The position numbers and the translations under genes are program-made. 64,000 nt of DNA from an uncultured Thermomicrobiaceae bacterium (lineage in GTDB: Bacteria; Chloroflexota; Chloroflexia; Thermomicrobiales; Thermomicrobiaceae). The notes under the pieces were generated by a model that did no database searches, had not been told where the DNA came from, and was given only the letters and a program-made list of their open reading frames with translations. The stretch spans positions 1 through 64,000 of the forward strand of contig CALKCJ010000044.1 in NCBI GenBank assembly GCA_938082375.1, read 5' to 3'. This document shows positions 27,675 through 36,830 of this stretch, piece by piece. Every line of letters starts with the position of its first letter. Positions within the stretch are counted from its first letter, which is position 1.

Positions 27675-28520
27675 CTACCCTTTCACCGCGCCGGCCGTCA
27701 TCCCGGAGACGTAGTGGTCGACGAAGAACATATAGACGATCGCCACCGGAACCGAGCCGAGCACGGCCGCCGCCATCAATGGCCCCCACTGGAAGACGTC
27801 CGCGCGGATGAGGTCGTTCACTGTGCCCACCGGTATCGTCTTCATCTGTCCTGAGCCCATGAAGACGAGCGCGTAGAGGAACTCGTTCCAGGAGAGCGTG
27901 AACGAGAAGATCGCTGCCGAGAGCACACCAGGGAGCGCCAGCGGCATGACAATGCGCCACATCGCCTGAAGCCGACTGGCGCCGTCGATCATGGCACACT
28001 CTTCCAGCTCGCGCGGGATGGTTCGGAAGTATCCCATCAGCAGCCAGCTCGCAAACGGGATGAGGAAAGTCGGGTACGTCAGGATCAGGGCCCAGTACTG
28101 GTTGTAGATCCCGAAGCGAACGACCACCTGGCTCAGTGGGATGAAGAGGAGGGTGGGTGGGATCAGGTAGGCGAGGAAGACGGCCGTCCCTACGAGGTTC
28201 CCGCCCCTGAAGCGGAAGCGCCCCAGCGCGTAGCCCATCAGGATGCTACAGGTGAGCGAGAGCAGCGTGGCACCGAAGGTCACGACTGCGGTGTTCCACG
28301 CCCAGCGAGGGAACTCGGTGTTTTCGAACAGGTAGCGGTAGTGCCGCAGCGTGAACTCGGTCAGATAGAGCGGATTGACCTTCGTGTTCAGTAAAAGGCT
28401 GTTCGGCTTGAGCGAGATAATGAGCATCCAGTAAAAGGGGAAGAGCAGGAAGATCGTGAACAGCGCCAGCGGCACGTAGAGAAAGAGGATTCGGCTGCTC
28501 AAGCGATTGCTGCCGACCAT
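27675..28520 (-). CDS. carbohydrate ABC transporter permease (MalG type)
   Basis: A 281-residue inner-membrane permease with six predicted helices and the cytoplasmic EAA loop ELEECAMIDGASRLQAMWRIVMPLALPG that contacts the ATPase. ATG 28520 is supported by AGGAGA six bases upstream and by the family start; the open frame upstream overlaps the other permease and is not used. Only one base separates it from the stop of the upstream permease. Confidence 0.92.
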   Translation of the reverse strand: MVGSNRLSSRILFLYVPLALFTIFLLFPFYWMLIISLKPNSLLLNTKVNPLYLTEFTLRHYRYLFENTEFPRWAWNTAVVTFGATLLSLTCSILMGYALGRFRFRGGNLVGTAVFLAYLIPPTLLFIPLSQVVVRFGIYNQYWALILTYPTFLIPFASWLLMGYFRTIPRELEECAMIDGASRLQAMWRIVMPLALPGVLSAAIFSFTLSWNEFLYALVFMGSGQMKTIPVGTVNDLIRADVFQWGPLMAAAVLGSVPVAIVYMFFVDHYVSGMTAGAVKG

Positions 28521-28521
28521 C

Positions 28522-29466
28522 TCACGTCTCCTGGGAACGCACGTAGCGGAGCAGGATCGCCGAGAGGGCGGCGAGGATCGGGAACATGTAGAGCGAGACA
28601 GCCGCGCCCATGCCCAACTTCCCGGCACCGCCGATCCCCTCTTGCCAGGCAAAGGTGCCGAAGATGTGGGTCGAGTTGGCCGGGCCGCCCTTCGTCAGTA
28701 CGTAGACGAGCTGGAAATCGGCGAACGTCCAGATGATCGAGAACAACGTGGTGATAACCACAATCCCCCTGATCACCGGGAGCGTCACCGCGAAGAAGCG
28801 CTGGATAGCGTTCGCTCCCTCGATGGCAGCGGCCTCGTGCAGCTCGTGCGGGACAGCCTGTAACCCGGCCAGGATTGCCACCGCAAAAAACGGGGTGCCT
28901 CGCCAGATGTTGGCCACGCACAGCGAGACAATGGCGTTGACCCGGCTACCGAGAAAGGCGATGCTCCCCTCGACCACCCCCCAGTCCTTCAACAGCCAGG
29001 AGAATGGGCTCAGCACCGGGTCGTAGAGCATCAGCCAGGCGAGGCTGCTCAGCGCGGTCGGCACGATCCACGGCAGGAGCAGTGCGGCACGCAGCACATT
29101 GCGCAACCGGAACGCCTGGTTCAAGAGGAGCGCCAGGAGGAGCCCGAGCAACAGTTTGAACGGCACGGTGACAAACCCGTAGATGAACGTGTTCAGTACC
29201 GTGAGTCGGAAGACACCGTCGCGTAGCAGGTCACGGTAATTGCGCAGGCCGACGAACTCACCCGTCGGCAACCCGACCGTTCGGTCGGTGAGGGAGATCC
29301 AGATGCCGAGGAAGAACGGGTAGCTCATGAAGAGGAGCAGGATCAGCCAGCCAGGGCTCATGAACAAGTAGGCGAGCACCGGCTCGCTCTCGATCCACAG
29401 CCGGATCCGCTGTCTGAGCGGGAGCGGCATCCCCGGGGCAATGGTGCGCACTGGCGTCGTCGTCAT
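28522..29466 (-). CDS. carbohydrate ABC transporter permease (MalF/UgpA type)
   Basis: A 314-residue permease with six predicted helices. The EAA loop reads VPHELHEAAAIEGANAIQRFFAVTLP. ATG 29466 has GAGGGAGA just upstream; an in-frame start nine codons earlier is less well supported. With the MalG-type permease it forms the heterodimeric channel of a family 1 (CUT1) sugar importer. It lies after the binding-protein gene, separated from it by a strong hairpin. Confidence 0.92.
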   Translation of the reverse strand: MTTTPVRTIAPGMPLPLRQRIRLWIESEPVLAYLFMSPGWLILLLFMSYPFFLGIWISLTDRTVGLPTGEFVGLRNYRDLLRDGVFRLTVLNTFIYGFVTVPFKLLLGLLLALLLNQAFRLRNVLRAALLLPWIVPTALSSLAWLMLYDPVLSPFSWLLKDWGVVEGSIAFLGSRVNAIVSLCVANIWRGTPFFAVAILAGLQAVPHELHEAAAIEGANAIQRFFAVTLPVIRGIVVITTLFSIIWTFADFQLVYVLTKGGPANSTHIFGTFAWQEGIGGAGKLGMGAAVSLYMFPILAALSAILLRYVRSQET

Positions 29467-29506
29467 GCTCTCCCTCACACCTTCCAGCCGCATCCCTCAC
29501 CAGGGG

Positions 29507-29536
29507 CAGGGGGCCGGGAGCCGTCCCAGCCCCCTG
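29507..29536 (-). promoter_or_regulatory. intercistronic 13-bp hairpin after the sugar-binding-protein gene
   Basis: Read on the minus strand, CAGGGGGCTGGGA pairs with TCCCGGCCCCCTG (one T-G wobble) around a CGGC loop. It lies 10 bases after the binding-protein stop and before the first permease start. Such hairpins protect the upstream mRNA and reduce downstream expression, giving excess binding protein over permease, as known for malE-malF. Confidence 0.6.
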
Positions 29537-29546
29537 ACAACTCGGG

Positions 29547-31042
29547 TCAGCCTCCGTAGATGCGCTCCAGCTCGCTCGCACCCCACTGGATCGCCTCGTC
29601 AGCGTTCCCGGACTGGATGGCGCGGGCGAACGTGTCGACGACGACGTACCGGGCGAACGCTTCGGCCGCCTTCTGGTTCGTGGGGCCGGCAAAGCCGATG
29701 TTGCGGCCGTACTTCCCGACTTCGGCGTACGGCTTCAGCTTCGGATCCTGCGTGTAATAGGGATCCTCGATGTAAAACGGCGTCGGAGCGAGCTGGTAGC
29801 CCTTCTGGATCTCGAGCCAGCGCCGGAACTGCTCGGGCGACCGCCACCACTCGAGGAACGCCTTCGCCCCTTCGATGTTCTTGGAGTACTTCAGGATCCC
29901 GGCCGACTGGCTCCCCAGGTTATAAAAGCGGCCGGCCGGCCCCTGCGGGAAGATATGGTGCATGATGTCCGCGGCGATGTCGGGTGCGTCCTTCTGCGCC
30001 GCGATGTAAATGCTGCTCCCGTTGAACGTCCAGGCGATCTGGCCCGCGAGGAAGGCACGGTTATTGGTCGCATCGTCCCACGACAGCCCAGTCTCGTCGA
30101 AGGCCTGCTTCCAGTAGCTCAGCAGCAGCTTCATGCCGTCCACGAACTGGGGCTTGTTGAACGCGACTGTCTTACCGTCCTCCTCGACCTCCATGGCTCC
30201 ATAGGCCCACATGAAGGGATAGGCAAAGGAGGGGGGATCGCCGGTGCTGTGGCCGAACGCCTGGCCGAGCGGCGTGCCTCGCTTTTTCAGCTCCACGCCG
30301 ATCTTGAAGATCTCTTCCCAGGTATTCGGCGGCTTGTTGACCGGATCATCCCAGCCGGCTTCTTGAAAGAAGCTGATCCGGTAGACTTGCGCGCTGGTGG
30401 AGGTGCCGATCGGGATGCTGAGCCAGGTATCCTCGACCTTCACTGTCTTCTTGGCCCAGTCAAAATAGTCACCCTCGGCCTTGGCGACCTTCTCCGCCAG
30501 ATCATTGACCTCGACGAGCGCGTCCCTGTAGAGGTACGCCCAGCCCGGCCAGAACTGGACGATGTCCGGCCCGGCGCCGGCCTGTACCGCCGCGCTGATC
30601 TTCGGCTGCAGATCGGGCCAGTTGACGAAGTCGATCGCGGTCTGGACGCCGTTCTCCTTCCCCCCGCCTCGAGCTGCTGCTTCATGAGATCCTGCGTCTC
30701 GGGCACGAAGAACGTCCCGAACAGCACCGTGAGCTGGGTACCCCTGAGCACAGCGGGAGCAGTCGGTGTCGCCGCTGCCGCCGGGGCCGGTGTGGCAGCC
30801 GCTGCCGCTGTCGGCGTCGCCGCAGTGGCCGGCGTCGGCGAGGCGGCCGGTGCGGCAGGTGCTGTCGTCGGCGTCGCCCCGCCACCAGCGCACGCGGTCA
30901 AGAGCGCGCTGATCGCCGGGAGCGAGAGGCCGAGCACGACCGCCCGGCGCACGATCTGGCGGCGAGAGTAGCGCAAACGCAGAAGCTCCCCTTTCGCTGC
31001 CTGCAACCCGGCGCTCAGGGTCTCACGATCTCGCTCGTCCAT
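29547..31042 (-). pseudogene. family 1 extracellular sugar-binding lipoprotein, frameshifted
   Basis: The N-terminal 130 residues and the rest of the protein lie in different frames. The N-terminus (ATG 31042, GGAGG upstream) has a Tat-like SRRQIVRRA, a hydrophobic stretch and the lipobox LLTAC, then an Ala/Thr/Pro linker. The frame breaks in a run of six G (30660-30665 on the minus strand); seven G would join GGG to KENGVQTAIDFVNWPDL and restore one protein of about 497 residues. The downstream part has the SBP features WEEIFKIGVELKKRG and AFLAGQIAWTFNGSS. The gene heads an otherwise intact transporter operon, so a sequencing error or phase variation in the G run is at least as likely as true loss. 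Confidence 0.82.
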
Positions 31043-31380
31043 CGCGTCCCTCCTCCTCCACTGTCCGCGGTGCCAACAGCACACCGCGTCACGACCGGTA
31101 AGCCCGCTCTGGACACTGTCTTTCGCCCCGCCTCCTTTCGCGACACCGACGCCGCCAGCTCGGGTACGCCCGCGCCAGAAAACAAAAACCGCAAAACGAA
31201 GCGACCATCTCATATGACCACGACGGCACTCGCTGCCAGCCTGTTGTCAAGCTCTCCGTCCCGTGAGGCTCGACCTCCAGCCGACCACACAGCTCAGCGC
31301 GTCACCAGCAAGACAAGTGAGGACGACGTATCATTTCGGCCGCGAGGTACGGGCCACCCTAGAGTAGCGAGGGCCGCGCG
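31043..31380. other. divergent intergenic region between binding-protein and PRC-barrel genes
   Basis: 338 bases without a supported gene. An A-rich patch (about 31180-31202) and a TATCAT hexamer near 31329-31334 (plus strand) could belong to promoters for the sugar operon and the PRC-barrel gene respectively, but no complete -35/-10 pair is clear. Confidence 0.35.
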
Positions 31381-31968
31381 ATGAGCTTCGATGTCCGGGA
31401 TATCCGGGCCGGCATGGATGTCTACAGCGCCGACAACGTGTATCTCGGGGCAGTGCGACGGGTGGTAACCGGCCCGGCTGCCCGGCACGAGCGTGTTCCC
31501 CAAGAGTTCCAGGCCAGCCTGCTCCCAGGCGAGCTGCTCGGCCCCATGCCCACGGCGACCATCGGCAACCCAGGCCCCTCGACCCAGTCGGCTCGACGGC
31601 GCTTCGCGAGCCTGCCCGACGGGGCAGAGGCGATCGGGCACGGCCGGATCATCTTCGGCCGAGTGCCACTCCCGCTTGGCTGGCGCGAGGTCACACTCGA
31701 CGACGTACTGGCTGTCTCTCTCGAACGTGTCGTCCTGGGGCGTACAGCAGCCGAGCTCGTCGGCGCGGGCGGGCGTGGCCGAAAGGTCGCTGCCGCCCAT
31801 CGGGTCACCGCCAGCCAAGCCGAGCAGGGTCAATCCGCCTCGAGCTCGACGATGGGAGGCTCCGGCGGTGGCATGAGGCCCAGCATGAGGGCCACGTGCA
31901 AGAGCAGTCGATGCTCCGGATTGTTGAGATCGCGACCGGTAAGCTGGCTGATCCGGTTCAGGCGGTAA
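31381..31968 (+). CDS. PRC-barrel/DUF2171-like protein
   Basis: The first 35 residues (VRDIRAGMDVYSADNVYLGAVRRVV) fit the PRC-barrel pattern 'GM.VY..DG..LG.V..V' of DUF2171-like proteins, and a second similar strand pattern occurs around 85-115 (GRIIFGRVPLPLGWREV). The 195-residue frame ends with about 45 residues that are antisense to the convergent PucR-type gene, an unusual overlap of 139 bases; a 3' frameshift could explain it. GAGG lies eight bases before the ATG. Function unknown. Confidence 0.5.
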   Translation: MSFDVRDIRAGMDVYSADNVYLGAVRRVVTGPAARHERVPQEFQASLLPGELLGPMPTATIGNPGPSTQSARRRFASLPDGAEAIGHGRIIFGRVPLPLGWREVTLDDVLAVSLERVVLGRTAAELVGAGGRGRKVAAAHRVTASQAEQGQSASSSTMGGSGGGMRPSMRATCKSSRCSGLLRSRPVSWLIRFRR

Positions 31969-33392
31969 CTCACGGTATTGCGGTGAAGGGACAACCGCGC
32001 GGCGACTTCTCCAGCACTCCCCAGCGTCAGGTACGCGCGCAGCGTCTCAATCAGCTCCGCCATCCGACCGCTGCCATCAGCAAGCGGCCCGAGTACCTGG
32101 CGACGGAACGCCTCCCCGGCCTCGTGGCCCCAGAGGTAGTACAGGAGCCCATACAACCCGACATCCTCGACCGACTCGAACCGTAGCATTGGCCCCGGTA
32201 ATGCGCCGCTTCGCCACAACGCCAGGGTGAAGCGTGCCTGCCGCAGCCCCTCGGGCGCTTCCCGGATCCTGGGCAGACAGGCGCTCAGGGCCACCGCCCA
32301 GCGCAGCTCCCCTCCGGAGCGGGCGAGAGACCGGAACATCTCGGCAGCGCTCGCGAGCTCGACCTCCAGCAACAGGAACGCGATTTCGTCACCGAGATCG
32401 ACCCACCGCTGGCGCGCGAGGCGGCTGGTGGCGCGTCGCAGGAGTTCCAATCCGTGTGGCTGGTCGCGCGGCACGCTGAGCACGCCGACCGTTACCGGAG
32501 AACGGGGATCGAGCCCGAGACGCGACGCGCGCGACAGCACCGCCGCCTCGCCCCGCGCCCGGCCCAACAAGAGGTCGGCGAGCAACTCGCCAGCCGACTG
32601 CGCTCGGCCGGCGCGACGCGGATCGCGCGCGAGCAGTGTGGCACAGACGCCAGCGGTGATCGAGAGCACCAGCCGGTCGCGCTCGGTCAGGCCACCAGAT
32701 CCGGAGTAGAGGGTCAGGTATGCCGGTCGCTCGCCGGGCGTGATCGTCGTAATCAGCAGCTCGCCACCGGATGGCAACGGCAGCAGGGCCGCGGCCGGAT
32801 ACGGACGTGCTCGGCCCAGCACCGCTGGCGAGACGGGCGCCTGCTCCGGACCAGCCTGGGCCAATACCTGCCCTTCGGTATCCTGAATCAGGAGCGAGCG
32901 GCCACTCGCCAGCGCCGCCACCCGCAGCACGGCCTCCAGCCCGCCGCCTCCCACCGCGGCGCGTGAGAGATCGCGCGACAGCTCGGTGCTGACGCGGTAG
33001 AGGAGGCTACGCTGCTCCGTGAGCAGGCGGTTGAGGGTGAACTCGAGGTCGAGCGGCAGGGGCCCGGGCAGCAAGAGCAGCGGCAGCGAGCCGATCGGCC
33101 CCGGGAAGAGTCCCGTCTCGGTCACGAGCGCTGTCACTGGGGCCTGGCTGATCCGCACCAGCAGCTCGTGGCGCGTCAACGAGCCGGCCGACTCGATCTC
33201 CTGCAAGACGCGTCCGGAGAGGACGATGAGCTCGTCGCCGCGTAGCGGCGGCAGGTGCGGCGCCGCGACGCGCACGGAGACGGCCCAGGAGATCGACCGT
33301 TCGAGGACGGTTTCCTCCGGCACGCCGGACGGCCCGACGAGCGTGAAGCGCCGATCCCAGCGACAGAGATCGCGCAGCATGATTTCCGACAT
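31830..33392 (-). CDS. PucR-family transcriptional regulator
   Basis: A 520-residue regulator. The N-terminal about 120 residues form the PucR-type sensor domain (LRDLCRWDRRFTLVGP, then ERSISWAVSV and GDELIVLSGR). A central GAF-like/GGDEF-like region follows. The C-terminal about 60 residues are the PucR helix-turn-helix: LIETLRAYLTLGSAGEVAARL, then LHRNTVSYRLNRIS. Family members respond to purine, amino-acid or other nitrogen compounds; the ligand here is unknown. It is divergent from pdxR and convergent with the PRC-barrel gene. Confidence 0.85.
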   Translation of the reverse strand: MSEIMLRDLCRWDRRFTLVGPSGVPEETVLERSISWAVSVRVAAPHLPPLRGDELIVLSGRVLQEIESAGSLTRHELLVRISQAPVTALVTETGLFPGPIGSLPLLLLPGPLPLDLEFTLNRLLTEQRSLLYRVSTELSRDLSRAAVGGGGLEAVLRVAALASGRSLLIQDTEGQVLAQAGPEQAPVSPAVLGRARPYPAAALLPLPSGGELLITTITPGERPAYLTLYSGSGGLTERDRLVLSITAGVCATLLARDPRRAGRAQSAGELLADLLLGRARGEAAVLSRASRLGLDPRSPVTVGVLSVPRDQPHGLELLRRATSRLARQRWVDLGDEIAFLLLEVELASAAEMFRSLARSGGELRWAVALSACLPRIREAPEGLRQARFTLALWRSGALPGPMLRFESVEDVGLYGLLYYLWGHEAGEAFRRQVLGPLADGSGRMAELIETLRAYLTLGSAGEVAARLSLHRNTVSYRLNRISQLTGRDLNNPEHRLLLHVALMLGLMPPPEPPIVELEAD

Positions 33393-33442
33393 GCGTCCTC
33401 CCGCCCCGGCTCATGCCTCCCCATCGCGAAGCCCATGACGTG

Positions 33443-33470
33443 AGTATACGGAAGCCTTCGAGACATCCAA
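33443..33470 (-). promoter_or_regulatory. candidate promoter of the PucR-type gene
   Basis: On the minus strand TTGGAT (33470-33465) and TATACT (33448-33443) are 16 bases apart, about 50 bases upstream of the GTG/ATG start region at 33392. Confidence 0.5.
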
Positions 33471-33515
33471 AAGGGCAATATTGGCTGGCTTGGCCGTCTG
33501 ACCTGGGTCACAATT

Positions 33516-33549
33516 GGCTCTTGCCGGGGCCGTTAGAGCCAGGTAGGCT
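33516..33549 (+). promoter_or_regulatory. candidate pdxR promoter overlapping an inverted repeat
   Basis: TTGCCG (33521-33526) and TAGGCT (33544-33549) are 17 bases apart. The inverted repeat GGCTCT...AGAGCC (33516-33521, 33535-33540) lies across the -35 box and spacer. MocR-type regulators usually repress their own promoter, so this is a plausible self-binding site. Confidence 0.4.
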
Positions 33550-33580
33550 GTATGTCGGATGCATCCAATCGGGAGGGCCT

Positions 33581-35095
33581 ATGCTGATCGAGCTCGACCG
33601 TACCAGCAGCGTCCCCCTCTACCGCCAGATTGCCGACCAGCTCCGCGCGCGGATCACCAGCGGCGAGTTGGTCCCCGGGACCCGCCTGCCGCCAGAGCGC
33701 CGGCTGGCGGCTGTGCTCGGCGTCAACCGAACCACGATCGTGAACGCCTACCGCGAGCTGGCTGCCGATGGGCTCATCGTGGGCCACGTCGGCCGCGGCA
33801 CCGTGGTGGCCGATGCCGGCCGGCTCTACGAACCAGGAGCTTCCGCCAGCGGCATTCCCTGGTCTCAGCTCTTCACGTCAGCCACCGACGTCATGAACGA
33901 TCCGCTGTTGCACGACACTATGCTGGTGTCGTCACGGCCTGACGTCATCACCTTCGCGACCGGCATGCCGGCACCAGAACTCTACCCGATCGCCACCATG
34001 CGCCAGCTTCTCGACGAGGCGCTCCACCAGGCCGGACAAAGCCTTCTCCAGTACTGCCCAGCCGAAGGTTACCCGCCGCTACGCGAGGCGTTAGCCGGCT
34101 GGACAGCGCGCTGCGGCATGCACTGCGGGCCGGACGAGATCCTCATCGTCGCTGGCTCGCAGCAAGGGCTCTACTTGCTGGCCCGTACCCTGCTTGACCC
34201 AGGTGACCTCGTGGCGATCGAGTCGCCCACCTACCTGGGCGCACTCCAGGTCTTCCGCGCAGTCGGTGCCCGGCTCCTGCCGATCCCCGTTGACCAACAC
34301 GGCATGCGCGTCGGAGTGCTCGAAGACGTCGTCACTAGGCGACGGCCCAAGCTCATCTACACACTCCCCACCTTCCAGAACCCGACCGGGACGACGCTGA
34401 GCCGCGATCGCCGCGAGCGACTCCTCGCACTCGCGGCGCGCTATCAGATCCCGATCATCGAGGACGACCCTTATGGTGCACTGCGCTATGCCGGCGAACC
34501 GATTCCGCCGCTGGCCGCGCTCGACCACCACGATGTCGTGGTCTACCTGAGCACCGTCTCGAAGATCCTGTTCCCGGGTTTCCGGATCGGCTGGATCGCC
34601 GCCCCGCGGCTGGTCATCGAGCGCTTGGCAGTGCTCAAGCAGATCGTCGACCTGGATACCAACGCCCTCGCGCAGTGGGCAGTCTGGGCCTTCATCAGCC
34701 GGGGATTGCTCGATTCCCACCTCCAGCAGCTCCGGCGGCACTATCCAGGGCGGCTCGACCGGATGCTGAGCGCCCTGGAACAGTACGCACTAGGACTGCT
34801 CGAGTGGACACGACCAGCCGGAGGCTTCTACGTCTGGTGCCGCTTGACCGACGGGCTACGCGCCCGGGATCTCTTGCCAGAGGCAGCCCGGCGCGGCGTC
34901 GCCTTCGCGCCGGGCGAGAGCTTTCACCCGGACGATGCTGGAGCCAGTACGCTTCGCCTCAACTTCACGTTCCCGCCAGAGACGGCCATCGAACCAGGGA
35001 TCGCCCGGCTGGCCGAGGCAGTGCGGGCGCTCCGAAGCACCCGCTTGAACGGCGACGGCGGTCGGCGAGCCCGCCTGGCGGCGCCGATCGTCTAG
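33581..35095 (+). CDS. pdxR: PdxR, MocR-type GntR/aminotransferase regulator
   Basis: A 504-residue MocR protein. The N-terminal GntR winged helix (about 1-75; [37 protein letters not shown]) is fused to a fold-type I aminotransferase-like domain with [12 protein letters not shown], an [10 protein letters not shown] segment and the PLP lysine region [15 protein letters not shown]. The domain senses PLP without catalysis. Position directly before pdxS and pdxT identifies it as the regulator of vitamin B6 synthesis. ATG 33581 has GGGAGG upstream; earlier in-frame codons are not protein-like. Confidence 0.85.
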   Translation: MLIELDRTSSVPLYRQIADQLRARITSGELVPGTRLPPERRLAAVLGVNRTTIVNAYRELAADGLIVGHVGRGTVVADAGRLYEPGASASGIPWSQLFTSATDVMNDPLLHDTMLVSSRPDVITFATGMPAPELYPIATMRQLLDEALHQAGQSLLQYCPAEGYPPLREALAGWTARCGMHCGPDEILIVAGSQQGLYLLARTLLDPGDLVAIESPTYLGALQVFRAVGARLLPIPVDQHGMRVGVLEDVVTRRRPKLIYTLPTFQNPTGTTLSRDRRERLLALAARYQIPIIEDDPYGALRYAGEPIPPLAALDHHDVVVYLSTVSKILFPGFRIGWIAAPRLVIERLAVLKQIVDLDTNALAQWAVWAFISRGLLDSHLQQLRRHYPGRLDRMLSALEQYALGLLEWTRPAGGFYVWCRLTDGLRARDLLPEAARRGVAFAPGESFHPDDAGASTLRLNFTFPPETAIEPGIARLAEAVRALRSTRLNGDGGRRARLAAPIV

Positions 35096-35180
35096 TCACG
35101 CTCAGCGGGCTGGTGAGACAGACAGTGCCTGGGGACACCACCGAAGCGTGGGAGCTTGGATGAACAGGGAGGACGCGGGC

Positions 35181-36062
35181 ATGGAGAAGTCGACCTGGAC
35201 GACGAAGGTTGGCTTAGCACAGATGCTCAAGGGCGGGGTGATTATGGACGTGGTCACCCCAGAGCAGGCACAGATCGCCGAGGAAGCTGGCGCTGTCGCG
35301 GTCATGGCGCTCGAGCGGGTGCCGGCCGACATTCGCCGGGAGGGCGGAGTCGCCCGGATGAGCGACCCGGAGCTGATCCTCCGGATCAAAGAGGCCGTCA
35401 CCATCCCGGTGATGGCCAAGGTGCGGATCGGGCACTTCGTCGAGGCACAGATCCTGGAGGCGATCGGCATAGACTACATCGACGAGAGCGAGGTGCTCAC
35501 TCCAGCGGACGACCGTTTCCATATCGACAAGCACCAGTTCACGGTTCCCTTCGTCTGCGGTGCTCGCGACCTGGGCGAGGCGCTGCGCCGCATCGGCGAG
35601 GGCGCGGCGATGATCCGCAGCAAGGGCGAGGCCGGCACCGGCAACATCGTCGAGGCCGTCCGCCACCTGCGCGATATCCTCGACGGCCTCCGCCGGCTCC
35701 AGGCACTGCCTTGCGAAGAGTTGATGACGGCGGCCAAAGAGCTGGGCGCGCCCTACGAGCTCGTCTGTGAAGTGGCGGCAACCGGTCGGCTACCGGTCGT
35801 ACTCTTCTGCGCTGGCGGCGTCGCGACGCCGGCCGACGCCGCGCTGGTCATGCAGCTCGGCGCCGAGGGCGTCTTCGTGGGCTCGGGCATCTTCAAATCA
35901 GAGAACCCCCGCGCCCGGGCGCGGGCGATCGTCGAGGCGGTGACGCACTATCGCAACCCGCAGATCCTGGCCGAAGTCAGCCGCGGCCTCGGCGAGCCGA
36001 TGCGCGGGCTGGAGCTGGAGGCGATCCCGGCCGGGCAGCGCCTGGCGCCGCGTGGCTGGTGA
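35181..36062 (+). CDS. pdxS: pyridoxal 5'-phosphate synthase lyase subunit PdxS
   Basis: A 293-residue TIM-barrel synthase that makes PLP from ribose 5-phosphate, glyceraldehyde 3-phosphate and ammonia. Catalytic lysines are K80 ([10 protein letters not shown]) and K148 ([11 protein letters not shown]), matching K81 and K149 of B. subtilis; IMDVV near 21-25 holds the active aspartate. ATG 35181 (GGGAGG upstream) gives the normal length; upstream ATG at 35160 is less likely. It overlaps the start region of pdxT, so ammonia-donating PdxT is made together with it. Confidence 0.96.
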   Translation: MEKSTWTTKVGLAQMLKGGVIMDVVTPEQAQIAEEAGAVAVMALERVPADIRREGGVARMSDPELILRIKEAVTIPVMAKVRIGHFVEAQILEAIGIDYIDESEVLTPADDRFHIDKHQFTVPFVCGARDLGEALRRIGEGAAMIRSKGEAGTGNIVEAVRHLRDILDGLRRLQALPCEELMTAAKELGAPYELVCEVAATGRLPVVLFCAGGVATPADAALVMQLGAEGVFVGSGIFKSENPRARARAIVEAVTHYRNPQILAEVSRGLGEPMRGLELEAIPAGQRLAPRGW

Positions 36063-36076
36063 GCGGAGGGCTGCGC

Positions 36077-36712
36077 ATGGAGCCACGCATCGGCGTCCTC
36101 GCCCTGCAAGGCGACTTCCAGGAACACCTGGCTGCGCTGGCGCGGCTGGGTATTGCGAGACGCGAGGTCAAGCTACCACACGACCTAGTCGACCTCGACG
36201 GGCTCATCCTCCCCGGCGGCGAGAGCACGACGATTGGCCGTCTGATCCATCGGTTCGGCCTGCGCGAACCGATCCTGGAGTTCGCCCGCTCAGGGCGGCC
36301 GATCTGGGGTACCTGCGCCGGGATGATCGTCCTCGCTCGCGAAGTCGACCCAGAGACGCGTGCCCGTACTCAGCATCTCCTCGGTCTCCTCGACGTCGTC
36401 GTGCGGCGTAACGCCTTTGGGCCGCAGATCGAGAGCTTCGAGACGGAGCTGGAGATCCCAGCGGTCGGAAGCGAGCCGGTGCGCGCGGTCTTCATCCGCG
36501 CACCGGTCGTCTGCGAACTCGGGCCGGCCGTGGAGCCGCTCGCCCGGCTGCCGGACGGCACAGTCGTCGCCGTCCGGCAGGACAACCTGATCGGCACCGC
36601 GTTTCACCCCGAGCTGACGGGCGACGACCGCTTCCACGCCTGGTTCTGCCGCCAGGCCAGGGCAGCGAGAGCTTGCACCTCACCAGAACAGGCGAGCTGC
36701 CCCGCTGAATAG
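36077..36712 (+). CDS. pdxT: pyridoxal 5'-phosphate synthase glutaminase subunit PdxT
   Basis: A 211-residue class I glutaminase that feeds ammonia to PdxS. It begins IGVLALQGDFQEHLAAL, has the oxyanion LPGGESTTIG strand, the nucleophile C80 in GTCAGMIVLA, and the His/Glu pair in TAFHPELTGD near the C-terminus. ATG 36077 has GGAGG eight bases upstream; a GTG at 36059 would overlap the pdxS stop. The tail beyond the catalytic Glu is slightly longer than usual. Confidence 0.95.
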   Translation: MEPRIGVLALQGDFQEHLAALARLGIARREVKLPHDLVDLDGLILPGGESTTIGRLIHRFGLREPILEFARSGRPIWGTCAGMIVLAREVDPETRARTQHLLGLLDVVVRRNAFGPQIESFETELEIPAVGSEPVRAVFIRAPVVCELGPAVEPLARLPDGTVVAVRQDNLIGTAFHPELTGDDRFHAWFCRQARAARACTSPEQASCPAE

Positions 36713-36782
36713 GACAGCGTCTTGCCTGGGCGCTGTCCGCAGCCGGCGAAGCCTTGCCAGCGAGGCACAGCCCTGCTACGAT
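36713..36782 (+). promoter_or_regulatory. 7-bp stem after pdxT and promoter for the HTH gene
   Basis: GACAGCG...CGCTGTC (36713-36737, 11-base loop) follows the pdxT stop and may end that transcript, without a T-run. Downstream TTGCCA (36754-36759) and TACGAT (36777-36782) have 17-base spacing, a convincing promoter for the small gene at 36831. Confidence 0.55.
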
Positions 36783-36830
36783 AGTTGGTGTACGTACGCG
36801 ATGGCGAGTGAGAGGCACAGGGGGAGACGC

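Noticed and set aside
29547-31213. Two separate genes for the binding protein halves
   Set aside because: The signal peptide and the binding domain belong to one family and join perfectly with a one-base correction in a G run.
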